Positions 55,914-64,000 of a stretch of 64,000 bases of DNA are shown piece after piece. The notes beneath the pieces were generated by a model. The model was not told the DNA's origin and did not search any database. It saw only the letters and a program-made list of their open reading frames with translations. The position numbers and the translations under genes were made by a program. This DNA is from Roseovarius lutimaris (GTDB lineage Bacteria; Pseudomonadota; Alphaproteobacteria; Rhodobacterales; Rhodobacteraceae): assembly GCF_900115165.1 (NCBI RefSeq), contig NZ_FOVP01000002.1:228293-292292 (forward strand), given 5' to 3'. Position 1 is the first letter of the stretch. The number at the start of each line of letters is the position of its first letter.

Positions 55914-56792
55914 TCAGCCAGCGGCCTGTGTGCGCTTCACGGCGGCAACGACGTCATCTGCGTTCTCGGCAATGACTGCACCGGCATCACGCAGGCATGA
56001 TATCTTATCCTGTGCCGTCCCGCCGCCAAGCACCGAGAGGGTTCCGGCATGGCCCATCTGACGCCCGCGCGGTGCGAACCGCCCGACCACCAGTGCGATG
56101 ACCGGCTTGCCATAGTCGAGCGATGCAAGATAGGCGGCGGCCTCTTCTTCGTCGCGCCCGCCAATCTCGCCGATCAGCACGACCGCCTCTGTTTCATCGT
56201 CGTCGCGGAAGTGTTTGAGGCAATCCACGAAATTGACGCCATGCAAGGTGTCGCCGCCAATGCCGACTGTTGTTGACTGGCCCATTCCGGCCTTGCTGAA
56301 CTGGGCGACAATCTCGGATGTCAGAGACGCCGAGCGCGACGCGATGCCGATATTGCCGGGCATCGTAAGCCGGGTCGGCATCACGCCGATCTTGCATTGG
56401 CCCGGCGTCAGGATGCCTTGCGAATTCGGGCCGATCAAAACGGTTTTTGAAGACTGCAACGCCTTTTTGACGCGGCTCATGTCATGTTGTGGAATACGTT
56501 CGGTCACGCAGACAACGACGCCGATACCGGCCTCGATCGCCTCGATCATGGCATCGCCCGCATAGGGGGCCGGAACAATCACCATGCTGGCGTTAGCACC
56601 TGTTTCGGCCATCGCCTCCTTGACGGAATTGAACATCGGCAAATCCAGATGCTGGCTGCCGCCTTTTCCCGGCCGGACGCCGCCAACATAGCAGGGGGCG
56701 TAACGCGCCGATTGATCGGTGTAGAATGTGCCGGACCGGCCTGTCATGCCCTGAACGATCACACGTGTGTCGGAGTTGACAAATATGGCCAT
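55914..56792 (-). CDS. Acyl-CoA ligase (ADP-forming) alpha subunit, divergent SucD paralogue
   Basis: A 292-residue SucD-like protein. It keeps the CoA-binding [12 protein letters not shown] start, [19 protein letters not shown], and the phospho-histidine loop RQMGHAG (His near 250). Differences from canonical SucD include Ser for Cys in GPNC and RSASLTSE in place of RSGTLTYE near the dimer helix. The canonical sucD lies 7 kb away at the right edge, so this pair probably activates another acid. Candidates by family are malate, sulfoacetate or related dicarboxylates; none can be chosen from sequence. The gene begins in a TGATG overlap with the beta subunit. Confidence 0.85.
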   Translation of the reverse strand: MAIFVNSDTRVIVQGMTGRSGTFYTDQSARYAPCYVGGVRPGKGGSQHLDLPMFNSVKEAMAETGANASMVIVPAPYAGDAMIEAIEAGIGVVVCVTERIPQHDMSRVKKALQSSKTVLIGPNSQGILTPGQCKIGVMPTRLTMPGNIGIASRSASLTSEIVAQFSKAGMGQSTTVGIGGDTLHGVNFVDCLKHFRDDDETEAVVLIGEIGGRDEEEAAAYLASLDYGKPVIALVVGRFAPRGRQMGHAGTLSVLGGGTAQDKISCLRDAGAVIAENADDVVAAVKRTQAAG

Positions 56793-57958
56793 CAGCCTGT
56801 CCTCCCGCTGCTTGCAATTTCAACGACGCGGTTGATCGCCCCGGACATTGTGTCGAAGATTTCAACGGGGACTTGCCGGTCGCGAAGGATGTTGATCCCC
56901 CATTCGGCATTATGGCCCGAGATATGGGCGACGACCGGTAATTTTCGCGCGGCGCGGGAATAGGCAAAGTTGACACCTTCCGCCACCGTATCGGCCGCCG
57001 TCATGCCGCCGCCGTGAATGTTAAGCAGGATGACCTTCACCGTCGGATCGGACAGGAGCAGTTCAACCCCCCTGGCCACGTCAAAGCTGCGCGCCGTTGT
57101 TCTGATATCCATGAAATTGGCAGGTTTCCCACCGGCGTCGGTGATCATGTCGTTGGTCGCAAGCCCAAGACCGGCGCCATTGGCAACCACGCCGATATCG
57201 CCGGTAAGTTTGACCAGATTGATGTTGCTCTTCTGCGCTTCCGTTTCGCTGGACGACATGCCGAGATCCTCGACCATAGAGTCGAACTCGGGGCGCCTGA
57301 AAGAGGCGTTCCTGTCGAGTGCGATCTTGGCGTCAATCGCCATCCATTTGCCATCTGCCGTGCGCACAAAGGGGTTGATTTCAACCAGGGTCAGATCGTT
57401 TTCACAAAATGCCTCATGGGCGTTGCAAATGGTTTCAACCGCCTCCGGACCTTCAATGCCGACGCCCTTGAGGAACGCGATCAGCTCATCGCGGGTCTCG
57501 GGTTTATCGTCAAACAGATAGGTTTTGACCGCATTTTCATCCATGCGCGCAAGCTGTTCAAACTCAACCCCGCCGGCCGCAGAGGCCAGAAGGATAGGCT
57601 GCCCGCTATTGGGGTCAAAGGAAATCGCGATATAATAGTTCTTTGCGATGTCGATTGCGGCCTCGACATAAACCGAATGCACGGTTTCGCCCGCGGCCGC
57701 GGTCTGTTCGGTGACCAGTTTTGAATTGAGAAGCGTCCGGGCCTCGTTGGCGACGGCGGAGGGCGTGGCGGCGAATTTGATTCCACCTGCAAGCCCTCGG
57801 CCCCCGGCGGCAATCTGTGCCTTGACCACGTATTTGCGCGCCTTGATGTCCTTGCAGAGCTTTTCGGCTTGTTCCGGCGTATGCGCCAAGCGACCCTCGG
57901 GAATCAAAACACCGTACTGGCATAGCAGTTCTTTAGACTGGTTCTCTGAGAGCATCAT
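56792..57958 (-). CDS. Acyl-CoA ligase (ADP-forming) beta subunit, divergent SucC paralogue
   Basis: A 388-residue ATP-grasp subunit, ATG 57958 after AGGAAGGAG (a second ATG follows directly). It has the AQIAAGGRGLAGGI grasp loop, CENDLTLVEINPFVRT with the metal-binding Glu/Asn, and VVANGAGLGLATNDMI in the CoA-ligase domain. Overall it departs clearly from the usual SucC in the linker and first half. It forms the alpha-beta ligase with the downstream gene. A 15-bp sequence 27 bp upstream of the start is repeated upstream of fdsGB. Substrate unresolved. Confidence 0.85.
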   Translation of the reverse strand: MMLSENQSKELLCQYGVLIPEGRLAHTPEQAEKLCKDIKARKYVVKAQIAAGGRGLAGGIKFAATPSAVANEARTLLNSKLVTEQTAAAGETVHSVYVEAAIDIAKNYYIAISFDPNSGQPILLASAAGGVEFEQLARMDENAVKTYLFDDKPETRDELIAFLKGVGIEGPEAVETICNAHEAFCENDLTLVEINPFVRTADGKWMAIDAKIALDRNASFRRPEFDSMVEDLGMSSSETEAQKSNINLVKLTGDIGVVANGAGLGLATNDMITDAGGKPANFMDIRTTARSFDVARGVELLLSDPTVKVILLNIHGGGMTAADTVAEGVNFAYSRAARKLPVVAHISGHNAEWGINILRDRQVPVEIFDTMSGAINRVVEIASSGRTG

Positions 57959-57985
57959 CGCGCCGCTCCTTCCTGGCTGGTTGGT

Positions 57986-58016
57986 TCTTGGTATACCACA
58001 ACTATGATTCTGTCAA
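57986..58016 (-). promoter_or_regulatory. Shared 15-bp element and promoter of the CoA-ligase operon
   Basis: On the minus strand TGTGGTATACCAAGA (58000-57986) occurs 27 bp before the start of the beta subunit gene. A -35-like TTGACA lies at 58016-58011, 15 bp from the TATACC inside the element, so the element may overlap the -10. The identical 15-mer recurs upstream of the formate dehydrogenase gene. Confidence 0.6.
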
Positions 58017-58079
58017 CGCACTGGTCCCTTGTTCGGACGCGGGGTAGGCAGGTAGAAAGCCGGTGAAACGGAGGCCACC

Positions 58080-58961
58080 TTGATCAGTTTGCGCGACCTT
58101 GAGTTTATCGCTTCGCTTGCACGGCGAAAGCATTTTGCGCGGGCCGCAGAAGATTGCGGCGTGTCGCAACCAGCGTTTTCAATGCGGATCAGGAAGTTGG
58201 AGGAAAAGCTTGATACGCCAATCGTGAAGCGCGGGAACCGGTTTCAGGGTTTCACAACCGAGGGCGAGGCCCTGGTGCGCCATGCGCGAACGATCGTCGA
58301 AGACGTCAAAATTCTGGAGCAGGAGTTTCGGTCGGCGAAGGGCGAGATCACCGGCAAACTCGTGCTTGGGGTCGTGCCGACGGCTGTGATCTTCGTGGCC
58401 CGCACGGTCAAAACCCTCAGAACAAAGCACCCCGGTATTAAGGTGAGGCTTCAGACGGCCACCTCCCTCGCCATTCAGCAGGGATTGGAAAACGGGCTTT
58501 ACGAGGCCGGAATCACCTATGGAGAAGGGGTGTCGCGTGATCTTTTGCGCGTAGAGGACGTATATAAGGAAACCTACCTTTTGCTGGTCCCGACACATCT
58601 GGCGCCGCGCCTGAGTGGCGAGGTGACCTGGGCAGAGGCGGCGCAACTGCCGTTGACCTTGCTGGAACCCGGAATGCAGAACCGCCGTACTCTGGACAAG
58701 GTGTTTGATGACCTTGGCCTGTTCCCCGAGGTGAGTGTCGAAACCAGCGGGTTTATTGCTGCGATGGTGCTCGCCGCCGAAGGCATGTCGGCCACGGTTG
58801 TTCCAAAGCATCTGATCGAAGCCCTTGGCGCGCCCGAGGGAACGGTGGCATTACCCCTGGCTGCACCGGTGCTTGAAAAGAGTGTGAGCATCGTTACGCC
58901 GCTGCGCGATCCAAGCTTGCCAACGGTCGAGGCATTGCGGCGCGCCCTGAGGGTCAAGTAG
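58080..58961 (+). CDS. LysR-family transcriptional regulator
   Basis: A 293-residue LysR protein from TTG 58080, which follows GGAGG; no ATG is close. The N-terminal HTH is LRDLEFIASLARRKHFARAAEDCGVSQPAFSMRIRKLEE, and the sensor domain (LVLGVVPTAVIFVARTV, LLEPGMQNRR) is of the OxyR/CysB-like fold. It lies between the divergent CoA-ligase genes and the formate dehydrogenase genes, so it plausibly controls one or both, as FdsR does in other bacteria. The effector is unknown. Confidence 0.93.
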   Translation: MISLRDLEFIASLARRKHFARAAEDCGVSQPAFSMRIRKLEEKLDTPIVKRGNRFQGFTTEGEALVRHARTIVEDVKILEQEFRSAKGEITGKLVLGVVPTAVIFVARTVKTLRTKHPGIKVRLQTATSLAIQQGLENGLYEAGITYGEGVSRDLLRVEDVYKETYLLLVPTHLAPRLSGEVTWAEAAQLPLTLLEPGMQNRRTLDKVFDDLGLFPEVSVETSGFIAAMVLAAEGMSATVVPKHLIEALGAPEGTVALPLAAPVLEKSVSIVTPLRDPSLPTVEALRRALRVK

Positions 58962-58997
58962 ATAAGCTTTGGTTATCGCAATATCAGATTAAAGCGA

Positions 58998-59032
58998 TTG
59001 ACCTTCAGCCTTGTTGATGTGGTATACCAAGA
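58998..59032 (+). promoter_or_regulatory. Shared 15-bp element and promoter of the formate dehydrogenase operon
   Basis: TGTGGTATACCAAGA (59018-59032) is an exact copy, in the same orientation relative to the gene, of the element upstream of the CoA-ligase operon, and sits 23 bp before the fdsGB ATG. TTGACC at 58998-59003 is a possible -35, with a long 19-bp spacer. The central GGTATACC is self-complementary. Confidence 0.6.
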
Positions 59033-59055
59033 GCCACGAGGTTGAGGAGAACACC

Positions 59056-60753
59056 ATGTCACCGCTGGACGATCGCATTGGTATCTGGAAGAAAAAGGGA
59101 ACCGGCAAAAGCCGGAAAACGCCCAAGGGCCGTCAGGTAGACGATTTTGCGGTTCAGGATGTACAATCCCTGCTGGGTGACAGGCCGCGCCGACGTGATC
59201 TTCTGATTGAATTTCTCCATTTGATTCAGGATCATTACGGCCATTTGTCCGCCGATCATATCGCGGCACTTGCCGACGAAATGCGCCTTGCCCAGACCGA
59301 GGTATACGAGGTCGCGACCTTCTATGCGCATTTCGATGTGGTGCGCGAGGATGAGGTGCCGCCACCGGCTCTGACGATCCGGGTTTGTGATTCGCTCAGC
59401 TGTGAAATGGCCGGGGCCGAGCAGCTGCGCAATGCTTTGCAGGACGGTCTTGATCCGTCACAGGTGCGCGTCCTTCGGGCGCCTTGCATGGGGCGCTGCG
59501 ACACGGCGCCGGTTCTGGAGATCGGCCACAACCACATCGACCATGCGACCCCCGAAAAGGTGCAGACGGCCATCGCCGCCGATGACACCCACGCCCATAT
59601 CCCCGACTATGAAACCTTCGCGGCCTACCGTGAAAACGGCGGGTACGCCACGCTTGCGTCGCTCCGCGACAGTGGCAACTGGGAAGAGGTGCAGGATAAA
59701 ATCCTGTCCTCGGGCCTTCGGGGGTTGGGCGGTGCTGGCTTTCCGTCGGGCAAGAAATGGGGCTTTGTTCGCATGAACGGCGGGCCGCGGTATCTGGCGG
59801 TCAATGGCGATGAGGGCGAGCCGGGCACCTTCAAGGACCGGTATTATCTTGAACGCACGCCGCATGATTTCCTTGAGGGCATGCTGATAGCGGCCTGGGC
59901 TGTCGAGGCCGAGACCTGTTTTATCTACATGCGCGACGAATATCCTGCGGTGCTCCACATTCTGGCAACCGAGATTGCGGAATTGGAAGCGGCCGGCATC
60001 GTGGCGTCGGGGTATATCGACCTGCGGCGCGGCGCCGGGGCCTATATCTGCGGTGAGGAATCCGCGATGATCGAATCCATCGAAGGCAAGCGCGGGATGC
60101 CACGACATCGCCCGCCCTTTGTGGCCCAGGTCGGCGTCTTCAACCGACCGACGCTGGTGCATAATGTCGAAACACTGCACTGGGTTGCCAAGGTCTGTCG
60201 CGATGGCCCCGAGGTTCTCAATTCCGTGGAAAAGAATGGCCGCAAAGGCCTGCGCAGCTATTCGGTCTCGGGGCGAGTCGCCAACCCCGGTGTCTATCTG
60301 CTTCCGGCGGGGTCAACCATTCTGGATATCATCGAGGCATCTGGCGGAATGGCTGAGGGCCATGTTTTCAAGGCCTATCAGCCGGGCGGGCCGTCGTCGG
60401 GTCTTCTCCCTGCTCATATTGACGACGTCCCGCTCGATTTTGACACACTACAGCCGTTGGGCACCTTCATCGGGTCCGCGGCTGTGGTTGTTCTTTCGGA
60501 TCAGGACAAGGCCAGGGATGCCGCCCTTAACATGCTGCGGTTCTTTGAGGATGAAAGCTGTGGCCAATGTACGCCGTGCCGCACCGGCTGTGAAAAGGCC
60601 GTCAAACTGATGCAGCAAGAGAGTTGGGATACCGACCTTCTTGAGGATTTGTGCCAGGTGATGGGCGATGCCTCGATCTGTGGTCTGGGGCAGGCAGCCC
60701 CAAATCCGATCCGGCTGGTGATGAAACATTTTGCCGATGAGATCAAAGGCTGA
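59056..60753 (+). CDS. NAD-dependent formate dehydrogenase, fused gamma-beta subunit (FdsGB)
   Basis: A 565-residue fusion. ATG 59056 follows GAGGAG. The first ~165 residues are NuoE/FdsG-like with [2Fe-2S] cysteines in CDSLSCEM and APCMGRCDTAPV. From about 215 it is NuoF/FdsB-like: GLGGAGFPSGKKW (FMN), NGDEGEPGTFKDR (NADH), and the cluster SCGQCTPCRTGCEK near 510. Most bacteria encode FdsG and FdsB separately. It accepts electrons from FdsA and reduces NAD+. It is followed 14 bp later by fdsA. Confidence 0.94.
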   Translation: MSPLDDRIGIWKKKGTGKSRKTPKGRQVDDFAVQDVQSLLGDRPRRRDLLIEFLHLIQDHYGHLSADHIAALADEMRLAQTEVYEVATFYAHFDVVREDEVPPPALTIRVCDSLSCEMAGAEQLRNALQDGLDPSQVRVLRAPCMGRCDTAPVLEIGHNHIDHATPEKVQTAIAADDTHAHIPDYETFAAYRENGGYATLASLRDSGNWEEVQDKILSSGLRGLGGAGFPSGKKWGFVRMNGGPRYLAVNGDEGEPGTFKDRYYLERTPHDFLEGMLIAAWAVEAETCFIYMRDEYPAVLHILATEIAELEAAGIVASGYIDLRRGAGAYICGEESAMIESIEGKRGMPRHRPPFVAQVGVFNRPTLVHNVETLHWVAKVCRDGPEVLNSVEKNGRKGLRSYSVSGRVANPGVYLLPAGSTILDIIEASGGMAEGHVFKAYQPGGPSSGLLPAHIDDVPLDFDTLQPLGTFIGSAAVVVLSDQDKARDAALNMLRFFEDESCGQCTPCRTGCEKAVKLMQQESWDTDLLEDLCQVMGDASICGLGQAAPNPIRLVMKHFADEIKG

Positions 60754-60767
60754 GAAAGGACAAGGAC

Positions 60768-63536
60768 ATGCTTGACGCAAGTGAGGCCAAAACCGTCACC
60801 TTCCGCCTGAATGGCAAGGATGTGACCGTGCCCGAAGGCTTGACCATCTGGGAGGCCGCAAACGGGCAAGGTCTGGTTATTCCGCATCTGTGCCACAAGC
60901 CGGCAAAAGGCTACCAACCGGATGGAAACTGTCGCGCCTGCATGGTCGAGGTTGAAGGCGAGCGCACGCTGGTGGCCTCGTGCATCCGCCCTGTCGCCGA
61001 GGGTATGGCCGTCACGACCGATAGCGAGCGCGCCAGGAAATCGCGTGAATTGGTGATCGAGCTTTTGGCTGCGGATCAGCCCGAGGTAAAGCATGACGCC
61101 TCATCGCATTTCTGGGACATGGCCGCGCTGAACGGTGTCTCAGAAAGCCGCTTTCCCAAAGTTGAACCTGATCATGTGCCGCTTCTGGATGCCAGCCATG
61201 TGGCGATGCGGGTCAATCTGGATGCCTGTATTCATTGCAACCTTTGTGTCCGGGCCTGCCGCGAGGTGCAGGTCAACGACGTCATTGGCATGGCGGGGCG
61301 GGGGCGTGACGCAAAAATCGTGTTCGATCAGGACGACCCGATGGGCGACAGCAGCTGCGTTGCCTGTGGCGAATGCGTTCAGGCCTGTCCGACAGGGGCA
61401 TTGATGCCGGCGACCGTGCTGGATGAAAACGAGGCCGGCGACAGCAAGGATTACGACCGCGAGGTCGCAAGCGTCTGCCCCTATTGCGGCGTCGGCTGTC
61501 AGATCTCGTTCAAGGTCAAGGACGACAAGATCAAATATGTCGAAGGGATCGACGGCCCGGCAAATGAAAACCGTCTCTGCGTCAAGGGGCGGTTCGGGTT
61601 TGATTATATCAACCATCCGCATCGTCTGACCAAGCCGTTGATCCGGCGCGAGGATGCGCCCGCCAAGGGGCTGAATGTGGATCCCGGCAATCTGCTGTCG
61701 CATTTCCGCGAAGCAAGTTGGGACGAGGCGCTTGATTTTGCCGCGAATGGCATGAAGGGGCGCGGGCGTGAAGTGGCGGGATTTGGCTCTGCGAAATGCT
61801 CGAACGAAGAGGCCTATCTTTTCCAAAAGCTGATCCGCCAGGGGTTTGGCCACAACAACGTCGATCACTGCACGCGGCTGTGCCATGCCTCATCTGTTGC
61901 CGCACTGATTGAAAACGTCGGCTCGGGCGCTGTGACCGCCACCTTCAACGAGATCGAAAACGCCGATGTGGCCATCGCCATCGGATGTAACCCGATTGAA
62001 AACCACCCGGTTGCAGCGACCTATTTCAAACAGTTCACCAAGCGCGGCGGCAAGTTGATCGTGATGGACCCACGCGGCACCGGGCTCAAGCGGTTTGCCA
62101 GCCATATGCTTCAGTTCAAGGCAGGCGCCGATGTGTCGATGCTGAATGCGATCATGAATGTGATCGTCGAGGAGGGTCTGTACGACACGCAGTATATCGA
62201 GGCCTTTACAGAAAACTGGCCTGCGATGAAGGCGCATCTTAAAGGCTTTGAGCCCGAGAAAATGGCCAAAGTCTGCGGCATTGAGGCCGAGGTTCTGCGC
62301 GATGTCGCGCGTACCTTTGCAGGGGCCAAGGCCGGCATGATTTTCTGGGGCATGGGAATTTCCCAGCACATTCACGGCACCGACAATTCGCGCTGCCTGA
62401 TCTCGCTGGCCCTGATGACCGGACAGGTCGGCCGCCCCGGCGCCGGTTTGCACCCGTTGCGCGGGCAGAACAACGTTCAGGGGGCCTCCGATGCGGGGCT
62501 GATTCCGATGTTCCTGCCGGATTATCAGAGCGTGACAGATGACGGCGTGCGCTCGGCCTTTACCGACGTCTGGAAATCGGGCGATTTCTCAAGCGAAAAG
62601 GGTCTGACCGTGGTCGAGATCATGGATGCGATCCATGCCGACAAGATCAAAAGCATGTATATTCTGGGGGAAAATCCGGCAATGTCCGACCCGGATGTGG
62701 ATCATGCAAGGGACGCTCTGGCCAAGCTTGACCATCTGGTTGTGCAGGACATTTTCCTCACAGAAACGGCGAATTATGCCGACGTGATTTTGCCGTCCTC
62801 TGCCTGGTATGAAAAGACCGGCACAGTGACCAACACCAACCGTCAGGTGCAGATGGGGCGCGCCGTTGCCCCCCCTCCGGGGGACGCACGGGAGGATTGG
62901 TGGATCGAGGTGGAGCTTGCCAAACGGCTGGGGCTTGGCTGGACCTACACCCACCCATCGCAGGTCTTTGCCGAAATGAAGTTGAACATGCACTCGCTGG
63001 ACAACATCACCTGGGAGCGTCTGCAAGGTGGCGCGGTGACATACCCGTCGCTCAGCCCCGAGGACCCGGGTCAGTCGATTGTCTTTGGTGACGGCTTTCC
63101 GCGCCCCGAGGGTCGCGCGCGCTTTACCCCTGCCAATGTGATCCCGCCAGACGAGGTGCCGGATGGCGAATATCCTTTCGTCCTGATCACCGGGCGACAG
63201 CTTGAGCATTGGCACACCGGATCAATGACCCGGCGCAGCAAGGTGCTGGATGCGGTCGAGCCAGAGGCGAATTGCTCGCTGCATCCAAAAACCCTGCGCG
63301 AGCTGGGCGTTGCTCCGGGCGAGTATCTGCGCCTGAGCACCCGCAGGGGATCGGTGACCGTCATGGCACGGGCCGACCGGGCGGTGGCCGAGAACAATGT
63401 GTTCCTGCCGTTTGCCTATGTCGAGGCGGCGGCGAACATTCTGACCAACGCGGCGCTCGACCCCTATGGCAAGATCCCCGAGTTCAAGTTCTCGGCGGTC
63501 CGGGTTGAAAAGGCCGAGGCGGCAGCCGCCGAGTAA
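60768..63536 (+). CDS. fdsA: NAD-dependent formate dehydrogenase alpha subunit (molybdopterin)
   Basis: A 922-residue Mo/W-bis-MGD enzyme. The N-terminus has a NuoG-type [2Fe-2S] ferredoxin domain (IPHLCHKP, GNCRACMVEV, VASCIRP), then a His-containing cluster region, two 4Fe-4S ferredoxin motifs (CIHCNLCVRACREV and CVACGECVQACPTG), and the CPYCGVGCQ site of the molybdoenzyme. The active-site residue is Cys in RLCHASS (about residue 371), not selenocysteine. It oxidises formate to CO2. No fdsC, fdsD, fdhD or mob genes follow; maturation genes must be elsewhere. Confidence 0.96.
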   Translation: MLDASEAKTVTFRLNGKDVTVPEGLTIWEAANGQGLVIPHLCHKPAKGYQPDGNCRACMVEVEGERTLVASCIRPVAEGMAVTTDSERARKSRELVIELLAADQPEVKHDASSHFWDMAALNGVSESRFPKVEPDHVPLLDASHVAMRVNLDACIHCNLCVRACREVQVNDVIGMAGRGRDAKIVFDQDDPMGDSSCVACGECVQACPTGALMPATVLDENEAGDSKDYDREVASVCPYCGVGCQISFKVKDDKIKYVEGIDGPANENRLCVKGRFGFDYINHPHRLTKPLIRREDAPAKGLNVDPGNLLSHFREASWDEALDFAANGMKGRGREVAGFGSAKCSNEEAYLFQKLIRQGFGHNNVDHCTRLCHASSVAALIENVGSGAVTATFNEIENADVAIAIGCNPIENHPVAATYFKQFTKRGGKLIVMDPRGTGLKRFASHMLQFKAGADVSMLNAIMNVIVEEGLYDTQYIEAFTENWPAMKAHLKGFEPEKMAKVCGIEAEVLRDVARTFAGAKAGMIFWGMGISQHIHGTDNSRCLISLALMTGQVGRPGAGLHPLRGQNNVQGASDAGLIPMFLPDYQSVTDDGVRSAFTDVWKSGDFSSEKGLTVVEIMDAIHADKIKSMYILGENPAMSDPDVDHARDALAKLDHLVVQDIFLTETANYADVILPSSAWYEKTGTVTNTNRQVQMGRAVAPPPGDAREDWWIEVELAKRLGLGWTYTHPSQVFAEMKLNMHSLDNITWERLQGGAVTYPSLSPEDPGQSIVFGDGFPRPEGRARFTPANVIPPDEVPDGEYPFVLITGRQLEHWHTGSMTRRSKVLDAVEPEANCSLHPKTLRELGVAPGEYLRLSTRRGSVTVMARADRAVAENNVFLPFAYVEAAANILTNAALDPYGKIPEFKFSAVRVEKAEAAAAE

Positions 63537-63563
63537 AGATGGCAATCCGGTAACGAAGCGAGG

Positions 63564-63585
63564 CCCGGCAAGAGTGTTTGCCGGG
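63564..63585. terminator. Hairpin between convergent fdsA and sucD
   Basis: CCCGGCAA (63564-63571) pairs perfectly with TTGCCGGG (63578-63585) across a 6-nt loop. No T-run follows on either strand, so it may be a Rho-dependent or bidirectional end. Confidence 0.45.
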
Positions 63586-63630
63586 ACTCGCGTGTTGGTT
63601 GTATTTGATATTCAGACGCGCCGAAGGGTC

Positions 63631-64000
63631 TTACCCGATGGCTTCGAGGACGGCTTCACCGAGGCCTGCGGGGCTTTCGGCGACGATGATGCCGGCGGCT
63701 TTCATGGCTTCGATCTTGTCGTCGGCGCCGCCTTTGCCGCCGGCCACGATGGCCCCGGCATGGCCCATGCGGCGGCCCGGCGGGGCGGTGCGCCCGGCGA
63801 TGAAGCCTGCGGTGGGTTTCCAGCGGCCGCGCTTTTTCTCGTCGGCGAGGAACTGCGCGGCGTCTTCTTCGGCACAGCCGCCGATTTCACCGATCATGAT
63901 GATGCTCTCGGTCTCGTCATCGGCGAGGAACCATTCCAGCACGTCGATATGCTCGGTGCCCTTGATCGGGTCGCCGCCGATACCAACACAGGTCGATTGG
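63631..64000 (-). CDS. sucD: Succinyl-CoA synthetase alpha subunit (canonical), 5' end outside window
   Basis: The C-terminal ~122 codons of a canonical SucD, read in from the right edge: [20 protein letters not shown], and the phospho-histidine region [21 protein letters not shown]. It forms succinate, CoA and ATP from succinyl-CoA in the TCA cycle. It is clearly different from the SucD-like gene at 55914-56792. The stop at 63631 faces fdsA. Confidence 0.95.
   Translation of the reverse strand, partial: QSTCVGIGGDPIKGTEHIDVLEWFLADDETESIIMIGEIGGCAEEDAAQFLADEKKRGRWKPTAGFIAGRTAPPGRRMGHAGAIVAGGKGGADDKIEAMKAAGIIVAESPAGLGEAVLEAIG

Overview
The window looks like a chromosomal segment of a marine alphaproteobacterium of the Roseobacter group (Rhodobacteraceae). 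This rests on gene content and phrasing: an Mcl1-type malyl-CoA lyase almost identical in its opening residues to the Rhodobacter type, an FdsGB-fused NAD-dependent formate dehydrogenase, the dgcN/dgcA pair, ubiTUV, Hint-domain and RTX proteins, and high GC with GTG/TTG starts. It is a mosaic of ordinary core blocks and two accessory blocks.

1-6.9 kb is the end of an integrative element lodged at the 3' end of tRNA-Thr(CGU). It carries a serine recombinase (cut by the left edge) with res-like repeats, a small protein with a HEPN-like Rx4H motif, a ~1174-codon SIR2-domain protein interrupted by one frameshift, and a tyrosine integrase beside the tRNA. The SIR2/HEPN pair is a candidate anti-phage or toxin module.

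7-17.5 kb is a catabolic block: VOC protein, D-amino-acid transaminase, dgcA and dgcN (D-glutamate catabolism through N-acetylated intermediates), mcl1, a three-gene Dpp/Opp-type peptide ABC transporter without its own binding protein, and alanine dehydrogenase with a divergent Lrp regulator sharing a strong dyad. Read together, these genes could take up and break down peptides rich in D-Glu and Ala, such as cell-wall fragments (inference).

17.6-27.3 kb holds the Lrp regulator, a Hint-domain protein, a GMC oxidoreductase, the core pair rpsO-pnp with terminators, a membrane-anchored RTX protein, a beta-hydroxyacid dehydrogenase with a LacI-type regulator, and tRNA-Arg(CCU).

27.3-48.6 kb is an accessory island starting at tRNA-Arg. 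It begins with an IS21-like terminal fragment and ends in an IS3-type transposase remnant. It encodes several methyltransferases (one frameshifted at a G7 tract), a 1663-residue RTX heme peroxidase with a divergent OmpR-type regulator, multidomain glycosyltransferases, two sulfotransferase-like proteins and an acetyltransferase. Together they look like a cell-surface or secreted-glycan decoration locus, with no visible flippase or polymerase. A small 'GW' beta module recurs in three of its proteins.

48.6-52.7 kb is a low-oxygen/nitric-oxide block: hemerythrin-ubiT-ubiU-ubiV as an overlapping operon (O2-independent ubiquinone synthesis), a DUF2478 protein, and a divergent NsrR-like Rrf2 repressor with a perfect palindromic operator.

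53-64 kb is central metabolism: pckA, a quinone oxidoreductase, a divergent second SucCD-like CoA ligase, a LysR regulator, and NAD-dependent formate dehydrogenase (fused FdsGB plus FdsA). The end of a canonical sucD is cut by the right edge. The promoters of the SucCD-like and formate dehydrogenase genes share an identical 15-bp sequence, which suggests co-regulation.
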